Below, piece by piece: positions 57,418 to 64,000 of a stretch of 64,000 nucleotides of DNA; position 1 is the stretch's first letter, and the number at the start of each line of letters is the position of its first letter. The translations under genes were made by a program, and so were the position numbers. The DNA comes from Plantago ovata. Its lineage: Eukaryota; Streptophyta; Magnoliopsida; Lamiales; Plantaginaceae. The stretch covers positions 73,518,753 through 73,582,752 of the forward strand of contig CM051456.1 of NCBI GenBank assembly GCA_028274465.1, read 5' to 3'. A model generated the notes under the pieces. The model was not told the DNA's origin. It made no database searches and saw only the letters and a program-made list of their open reading frames with translations.

Positions 57418-57904
57418 ATGTCAATATACATGGTCATGTCTGATTATGAAGAGATTTCATATGTGAGCTCAAAGGAGGGGCCTGAATGTCGTGTCAAATG
57501 TACTATCAAATGTGTGTTCCAGCCTCTTAGTTGCGATCGTAAATGTATGAGGCGATGCCGCAATAATAGTCAAAATTATATCAAAGAGGAAATTAACGCT
57601 ACATCATCCTTACCCAAATGCAACGTTGATTGTCTACTCAATACGCGTCGTACAATTAATGGTAATATTTTCTATTATTTCACTTTGATAGGAGTAGCTA
57701 AATATAAATTTTAAATATACCTTTAGTTTTGAGAAAGATGGTTATCATTGCATCATATTACATCATTCTTATTTTTCCTCATTGAGAAAGTATGGATCAA
57801 AATCACACATTCACACCCACTAATTATATACTATGTGTTTTGTAGATTTAAAGCAAATGGCAGATTGCGTTCAGAAATGCTTTGATGTTGACTGCAAAGT
57901 TTGA
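57418..57904 (+). pseudogene. Two-exon cysteine-rich thionin-like peptide gene, start codon apparently lost
   Basis: Exon 1 ends at 57661, the intron 57662-57845 runs GTAATATT...TTTTGTAG, and exon 2 (57846-57904) closes in phase with TGA. The peptide has 11 Cys spaced C-x3-C-x3-C-x6-C-x3-C-x3-C, then C-x3-C, then C-x3-C-x4-C. This resembles plant thionin-like secreted defence peptides. A hydrophobic, signal-peptide-like stretch (FFIPILLVVV, 57385-57414) lies upstream in frame, but no ATG precedes it after the in-frame TAG at 57346; the first ATG is 57418, inside the signal region. So secretion may be lost, or the start is non-standard. It is the only ordinary host-type gene in the window. An Athila-like LTR begins 131 bp after its stop. 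Confidence 0.6.
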
Positions 57905-58035
57905 GTGAGAACTGTTTTGGATCAAATCCACATGGGAATATTGTAATGGAAGATTTGTGATGAGAATGAATTATAATGTCAAATTCCTCTTAAATATCTC
58001 CAGATTTGTTTTTACTTCTATTAATTTTTACATAT

Positions 58036-59347
58036 TGAATAATGTGTATTTTACACTTTCATTCGAGTCTTTTTCACCTATTTTAGCTATACTCTATGTT
58101 AATTTAGCGATATTTTAATGCATTTTATTAGAATAGTGTCACGTTTCCCTTTATATTTTATTTTACAGGTTTTGGTTGAAATTCGAGGATTTCCAGGCAA
58201 ATATATTGAAGTTGACAAGGAATTGGTGTTCCAGAAGCCTATTTGGAGTATCTGAAGGTTTCCGGATAGGATTTGGAGTCTAGGGGCCGAATCTGGAGGT
58301 TAGAAGGCTACTAGAAGACAGAAACCGAGTCCGAAAAGGGGAAGAAATCCAAAAACGCGTCGAAAACGCGGAATTCCGCGAATTTCTCTCCGGGGCGAAC
58401 CGCCGCAGAGGTGGGGCGAATCGCCCCACACCGGGCGAACCGCCGCGTGTGTGGGGCGAACCGCCCCACAATAATTCGAAGCCTATATATAGTTGCTCAG
58501 TTTTCTCCGAAAATCATACTTTTCCAGACCTACTTTCTCACCTCTCTCTGTAGTTTTAGGTAGGGACTTCCCAGAGCCTGTTCTGGGGGTCCGTAGCTTA
58601 GGGGACACTTTTTCATAGCGGATTGGAGCTTGTAGGATCGCAATTCTTCGGAGATTGACAACCTTCGGTAACTTGTATCTTACAGTTTAATCTACTTATT
58701 TTATATATCTTTCAATATGTTTTCTTCTATGATTTCTGTTGATTGCATGCCTATTCTGAGTAGCTAAACTTATCGTTAGGGTAGTATGTGAATTCTTAGC
58801 GAAGGGAAGATAATCATGCTAATGGCTATATCGCGCATTATACTCCGTGTCATTGCTTTATTTCGTTGATCAGGCACAACCTAAATTCTCGTATGTTGTA
58901 TTAATTATTATGCACAATTGGACACTTGTCGACCTGGACGCGAGTTTATCTTCGTAGTGTTGAATAATTACGGAACACATTAGGACAATAGTGATTGACT
59001 TGTCAGACCAATTATCTTCGTAGTGCTTAACAATTGCAAGAGGACACTAGATTGATTCAAAGATCTCTATGCAAGACCGAAGAATTTATGCATGATTATC
59101 GACCCGTTATGCTTTGAAGGATCATACTATCACCAATCTCCATTATCTGTTAGAAAAACCCCTTGCTATCTGTTTGCTGTCTTTATATTCTCTTGTTAAA
59201 TAGATAAAACTAGTTATAGTCCTGAGAGAACGACACTCGAGTCATTCTACTGCTACACTACGGTTTTCGTTGTAGTTGTGGATTGCCTTTGGCTAAATTA
59301 CAAATATTATTTGCTTGAATTCGGAGCACGACATCCGCAGTTCATCA
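58036..59347 (+). repeat. 5' LTR of the Athila-like element
   Basis: It starts TGAATAATG (58036) and ends GTTCATCA (59347), four bases before the PBS. It aligns with the reverse complement of 32534-33684. It contains the GC-rich hairpin cluster (58391-58469) just upstream of TATATATA (58484-58491). Flanking CATAT (58031-58035) would be the left target duplication. Confidence 0.85.
58391..58491 (+). promoter_or_regulatory. LTR promoter: hairpin cluster plus TATA box
   Basis: Four units of GGGGCGAACCGCC type precede TATATATA. Two are perfect palindromes: GTGGGGCGAATCGCCCCAC (58411-58429) and GTGGGGCGAACCGCCCCAC (58451-58469). The same arrangement exists in the solo LTR, so it is a conserved part of the LTR promoter region. 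A role in transcription is inferred from position. Confidence 0.7.
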
Positions 59348-59350
59348 AAT

Positions 59351-59368
59351 TGGCGCCGCTGCCGGGGA
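59351..59368 (+). other. Primer-binding site of the Athila-like element
   Basis: TGGCGCCGCTGCCGGGGA, three bases after the LTR. One base from the common Athila PBS TGGCGCCGTTGCCGGGGA. Confidence 0.9.
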
Positions 59369-59492
59369 CTATACTCCTTTTTTCCGTTTAATTAGTTTAT
59401 ATTTTCAGCTTTAGATTCCTAATCCTACTAGTTTTAGTTTTCCTTTTTAATCTCTCTCTGATACTGCTTTCCGAGTCTGTTACAGATAGTGT

Positions 59493-61645
59493 ATGCCGCA
59501 TACACGTTCTGCAGGAACACCGTTTGCTGATTCAATTGCTGAGATCGACAGAGTCTACCACCAAAGAAGGCGACTACTTGAAAGGCGTGCACTAGAGGAA
59601 ATAAAGGAAACCGATTTCTCTGAATCTCTACTCAGTCTCTTCAAGGAAATCGACGGAATGGCAGAAGCTAGACCACTGAAGGCATGGGTTCAACCCACCA
59701 AGGATCGTATGAGGGGACCGGCGATTGTTCTTTCGTCTGCAACTCGAGATCTGGAAATCAAGAACCACGCATTCCAACAAATTCCGAGGTTCTATGGCTT
59801 ATCAAGGGACGATGTGATGGGGTACTTGCACAATATCGATGATTTCGTCAACCAACTCCCACGACCCGGAGCTGACATAACAACGGATGAGTTAAGGATG
59901 AATGTTTTTACTATGGAACTTGGCAACAGAGCCAAGTCATGGTTGAGTTCTCTACCAGCAGGCTCGCTGGACACTTGGGAGAAGGTTTTTTCAGCTTTCA
60001 TGGAGAAATACTTCCCTCACACCTTGACTACCGCGCTAAAGGCGCAGATGACTGGATTCAAGCAGGACTATGATGAGACCATCTACACCGCGTTTGAGAG
60101 GTTCCAAGATCTCACGAACAAGTGCCCTCACCATGGTTTTGAACTTTCCGACCTAGTCCAACACTTCTACAATGGACTAACCTTCGAGAACCAACAAGTG
60201 GTGGATTTCCAATGCCGAGGCAATATTTCGGAGGAAACCGCAGAAGCCGTCTGGCAGTTTTCGAAAGGCTTGCTAAGGGTTCACAGTTCAAGGACCCAAG
60301 AGCAATGGTTAGGAGACGTGGACCTGAAGCTCCACCGACTCAAGAAGCCCCTATGTACAGAGGGAATGGGGATCAATTCGAGTGCTTTACCAACGAATTG
60401 AAGCAAGTCCTCAAGAGCGCCACCGGAACAACTGTTTCGAACGAAGTATGCCGAATATGCAAGAACTATGGGCATGGGGCTCATATGTGTAGATCGGAGC
60501 TGGCATACGATGATGGCAACTGGGCTCGAGGAGGCGAAGAAGAAGCCTTTGCTACGGAGTTTGGTACTCAATAAGTTAGCTACGGGCAAGATGGTAGGAA
60601 CCCTCGAGGTGGATTTTGGAGAAGAGGATTCCGAAACAATCAAGGATATGCACCGGCTAACCAAACTTATGGCCCTAACCAAGACCGTAGTAGGCTAAAC
60701 TATGGTAATGATCACTGCGAAAACCCCGCTCCGAAAGAGCCACCGAAGTCGAAGTCGGATCAACTAATGGAGAACTTGCAAAAGATGGTAGATCAGACAC
60801 AAAGTTTTCTCAAACGTTATGAAGAAGATTCCGAGAAGACTAGGGCAAGGCTCGATAGGTTGGAAGAGAGCACTAGGCTTGCCCATCAAAAGATGCAAGA
60901 CTTGATCGACCGAGGAGCAAGTAGGGAACAAGGCAAACTGCCTAGCAACACTGTGAAGTCGATTGCCATTACATTGGCTGGTGATGTACCTGACGAAATC
61001 ACCATCAAGAAGGTTGTTAAGTGCGAGTGTTGCATGAAGGAAGAACTTCTACAGGCTGAGGAAGAAGAGAAGGACCTTGGTTCTGACGCAAGTGATGAGG
61101 AGCAAGAGGATCCCGAACCACTCCCTAAAAGTTTCGATGTTAAGGTAGGGATTGGTGAGCTTGAAGATGTTCGTGCCACACTAGACACGGGATCCTACTC
61201 AAACATAATCCCTTTGAATGTGTTTGAAAAGAGCAACCTTGGAAAACTATCTGAGCAAACGGCTATTGTGCAACTGGCGGATGGATCCTTTATGAGACCC
61301 GAGGGCGTTGTGAAAAATGTGTTGGTCAAGATTGGTGAAGCATCTATATACACCAATTTTGTAGTTATGCCGGCGTCTGCACCTGGAACGGGGGATGTCA
61401 TACTCTTAGGGCAAACGTTCTTGACTAAACTACGCTCCGTGATGGACATCTACCAAAGAACTTGCACTATTGAAGTAGATGGCAAGCAACACGTGTTGAA
61501 AGCCATATCCGATCCACCTGATCCCCCTGATATTACTACTCACTACTGTGGTCTTGCAGCCTATATTCTTTCTTATTCACAGGTTCGTGGCATGGAGAGG
61601 AGATCAATGAAGGGGAAGCCTAGTACCCGAAAAAAGAAGAGATAG
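59493..61645 (+). pseudogene. Athila-like gag-protease, one frameshift and one stop
   Basis: The ATG 59493 (MPHTRSAGTPF) opens gag: IPRFYGLSRDDVMGYLHNID, then FTMELGNRAKSWLSSLP and FMEKYFPH. A one-base loss in the T run at 60257-60260 shifts frame; the other frame then carries ERLAKGSQ and the CCHC knuckle CRICKNYGHGAHMC (about 60450). That frame continues to 61645 with a single TAA at 60572 (possibly from CAA). Protease has ATLDTGSYSNIIP near 61185 and ILLGQTFL near 61405. The frame ends in a Lys/Arg-rich tail (KGKPSTRKKKR) shortly after protease, where RT should begin. Gag builds particles and protease matures them; reverse transcription would have to come from another element. Confidence 0.85.
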
Positions 61646-62700
61646 GCGCAGACAGGAGTCGAGTCAAAAACTTTAAACAATGATGCTATCCGGGAGGCAA
61701 CCCGGAATTTTTATCGCTTTCTTTACTGCTTTTCTGCATGCATTCATTCTTGAACTATTTGCTTCTCGTATGCGAATTTGTTCATGTATGCGTCGTATAT
61801 GCTTATGTTTGAGTGAGATTTTTGGAGTGGTTTTTTGAAAAAATTGGTTTCGGGGATTAAAACCGCATTTTCTGACGACGGGAACCGTCTCCCCGCATTG
61901 GGGAGCACGGGGCGAACCGCCCCACGTGGGGGGAGAACCGCCCCGCACGTGGGGCGAACCGCCCCACGGCTCCAGATGTTCAAAAACGCGGATTTCTTCC
62001 CCTTTTCCTCATTTTCTTCATATTTCATCATTCCTCCTCCCAAAAAACCCGAAAAACGCAATTTCATCTTCAAATCTTCATAACTTCTTCATTTCTTGAT
62101 CAAATTTAGTGTTCTTTAGCCCAAATCGAAGCCTATTACATGATCTATCATCCCATCCGAACAGATTTCGTCCTAATGCGTTAGATTTTCAGATCTGAGG
62201 TACTATCCTTAGAACCCTAATTTTCGAATTTGGGGGTTTTCTAATTTGAGCCTCAATTATGCTTATTTGATGCATGGGTATGTTGTTTGTATGATTAGAC
62301 ATGTTATTTACTATCAATTGCATGCTCAATTTTGCTTGGATTGTTGATTTGGGTATTTTGCTACTAGATGATATATCTTGTTATGCAATATGTCTTTATC
62401 TTTGATTTCTTGCATATGATTTTGTTTATTGATGTAATGTTGGTAGATTTGACGATAGAATGCTTAATTGTTGAGTATGAGGATTTATGATGGTAGAATT
62501 TTTCGCTACTACGGTATGAATTGAGCCTTGTTATCTAGGATATTGGTTGTCTAGTAAGAGCATAATGTGATGTATTGCATGTAGTAGTTACATTGGTATG
62601 TTGCATAATGAAGAAGCTAGGCTAGACATTACGGTTTGGGGAGCTCGATTGTTGATTTTATCACTTGATTATTTCGTTCTTACACTAGCATATGCATGAG
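61646..62700 (+). other. Noncoding stretch after protease with an extra hairpin cluster
   Basis: GGGAGGCAACCC (61698) is followed by T-rich sequence. Three GGGGCGAACCGCCCC-type units occur at 61905-61968 and an AAAAACGCGGATTTCTTCCCC-like block at 61982. The latter is the reverse complement style of a block lying upstream of the cluster in the LTR. The remainder to 62700 is AT-rich, leader-like, with no gene. Confidence 0.6.
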
Positions 62701-62702
62701 TC

Positions 62703-63514
62703 AGTTTTGTGTCATACGAGGTACTAACTGCTGTTTGTAGGAACCATACCAAGGGAAAGGAGCATTCCCGTATGATTGCTGTGAAGAACCATGTCAAGGA
62801 AGGTGACCTCGATAGATGTGCGTTCGAGCCAAGGGGTTTTGCAACAACGTCGTGGACTATCCAAGAGGAGGAGCTAGAGTACACTTGGAGTAAGGACTCC
62901 TATGCCTATTCATGCACCACCGAAGGGACAGAAACCATTATTACGTCAGCAATCCATCACAAGGACTGCAAAGTTCGAGTGAACTGGAAGGCACCGGGAC
63001 ATTCTCGCCGCCGAATTCAGTCATGAGTTCGCAGTTGCTAGAAGGTTCCGAAGCGCTAGCTTGGTTCCAATACATAATGACATGGGTACCCAGCACCTTG
63101 TTGGGGTGCCCCTTGCCTGCCTCTAAAGTGAGCATCATATAGACATCGGTCAGATCAACAGTAGAGAGTGTGGTCGACATTGGAAAAGATGGTAGAAGAC
63201 TTCTGAGTATCCGAGCAGCTTACTGTAACCTTCTCGTGGTGCAAAACGTTGGAGGGGGAGGTCCTGATACCACTGCCCTTTCCCCTTCAACAGTTCACAT
63301 CCTATTGGAGGGCTACAGGATGGAGGATTCCATAACAGCGGCGGCTAATCTTGAGGATTCTATTCGACAATGCAACTCTACTGGCGATGATGATGGTGAT
63401 AGTAGTGACAATGAAGGCCATACGGACAATGATGATACAGATAGAGGAGTTGTTCCTATCCGGCCTATAATTGAAACTACCACGCATACCAGAAGACCTG
63501 ATGACATCCTATAA
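62703..63514 (+). pseudogene. Degraded ORF in the third-ORF position of the Athila-like element
   Basis: Coding-like sequence in two frames: 62703-63026 (MSYEVLTAVCRNHTKGKEH, with EEEELEYTW-type acidic part) and 62912-63514, open except for a TAG at 63140. The latter ends in an Asp/Ser-rich stretch (DDDGDSSDNEGHTDNDD). I do not recognise a domain; the position matches the extra ORF of Athila elements. No signal peptide or membrane segment is seen. 63515-64000 contains a purine-rich GAGGGGGGATGGG (63643-63655), a possible polypurine tract, and nothing else. Confidence 0.45.
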
Positions 63515-64000
63515 AGCTCTCGGAGCAGTTCCAATAACTCACAAGCAGCACACTCAGCCGACCGAGGCCAAACCATGGGGTAACATCTAGTATCACATCT
63601 TATTTCCTCATTTTCTTACTGCTAGGGACTAGCGTTAATTTTATGAGGGGGGATGGGATTTAAGTGATCTGATGTTGTTAGTTTGGAGCTTGATATTGGT
63701 AGGATGATTATAGTACCTCGCATACTTTATCCGTCTGCATTTGCATTTGCACGTTTACTGCTTTCATAGATGTTTTAGGTTGCATTCACTACATTCATCC
63801 TAGGATAGTCTTGCATGTTTTATATGGAGTTTATTGCCGAATTTTTTGAACTTTTTTATTGGGTAGATCAACTAACTATGCCATTAATAGTATGCTTCAT
63901 CTCTATGAATTTGTTTGAGGTTTTTCTCGCTTGGCTTGTGACATTTATGTATTGCACTTAGTTAAGATTGGTAGTCTCGACATCACTTAGTGGTGTTTTC

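Larger units (their letters stand above)
58036..64000 (+). mobile_element. Athila-like Ty3/Gypsy derivative lacking RT, RNase H and integrase (right end outside window)
   Basis: 5' LTR, PBS TGGCGCCGCTGCCGGGGA, gag with zinc knuckle, and protease are followed directly by noncoding sequence starting with GGGAGGCAACCC (61698-61709), a block I associate with the 3' side of Athila elements, and by a degraded downstream ORF. RT to integrase are absent between 61645 and 62700. It therefore resembles non-autonomous gag-only LTR elements. A solo LTR of the same family is at 32534-33684. The 3' LTR is not reached. Confidence 0.75.

Noticed and set aside
1-64000. tRNA, rRNA, bacterial operons, plastid or mitochondrial inserts, integrated viruses
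   Set aside because: No cloverleaf, rRNA core, ribosome-binding site pattern, organelle gene or plant-virus gene was recognised on either strand.

Overview
This window looks like gene-poor, repeat-rich chromosomal DNA of a flowering plant, probably a eudicot. The evidence is nested Ty1/Copia and Ty3/Gypsy LTR retrotransposons of plant lineages (Sirevirus-like, Tat-like, Athila-like), plant-type introns and TATA boxes, FAR1-domain and thionin-like coding pieces, and no rRNA, tRNA or prokaryotic gene organisation. I could not identify the species.

Layout. (1) 1-2011 is the right part of a ~2.1 kb Copia LTR. (2) 2012-38478 is an old Sirevirus-type Copia element on the minus strand, used as a landing pad. 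Its gag-pol lies at 31503-36982, its PBS at 37081-37092 and its 5' LTR at about 37095-38478. Its third ORF (2277-5373, plus short pieces at 20529-20577 and 30509-30560) is split by a 15.1 kb Tat-type Gypsy (5379-20523, minus, TSD ACACG) and a 9.9 kb Copia (20583-30503, plus, TSD TGTCT). These two insertions are only 49 bp of host DNA apart. The Sirevirus RT is also split by a solo Athila-like LTR (32534-33684). The Tat element carries an antisense, TATA-led, apparently spliced gene (about 6944-11111). A 100-N assembly gap (12078-12177) sits between two ~1.3 kb near-identical copies, probably unmerged contig ends.

(3) 38580-44331 holds two head-to-tail non-LTR retrotransposon copies. They have a YLDD reverse transcriptase and a C-terminal restriction-like (PDDEXK-type) endonuclease rather than an APE endonuclease. 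Both end in (AAT)n, and the second is flanked by (AAT)n on both sides. I consider this the most unusual system in the window. (4) 45054-48839 is a CACTA-like DNA transposon (TSD GAC) carrying pieces of an intron-containing gene. A Tourist-like MITE follows at 49090-49375. (5) About 49500-55110 is a Mutator-like/FAR1-related region with divergent genes: an exon amplified three to four times inside a higher-order tandem repeat on plus, and a FAR1-domain exon on minus. (6) 57295-57904 is the best candidate for an ordinary host gene, a two-exon cysteine-rich thionin-like peptide gene that has apparently lost its start codon. (7) From 58036 to the window end lies an Athila-like Gypsy derivative with gag and protease but no RT, RNase H or integrase.

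How the parts work together: almost everything is transposon machinery at different stages of decay. The plus-strand Copia and the non-LTR element keep one long frame broken only by stop codons that a C-to-T change could explain. The Tat and Athila-like elements are broken mainly by one-base frameshifts in short homopolymers. The Sirevirus is the oldest layer and the Tat LTRs look youngest. All identities come from reading the sequence; no database search was run.
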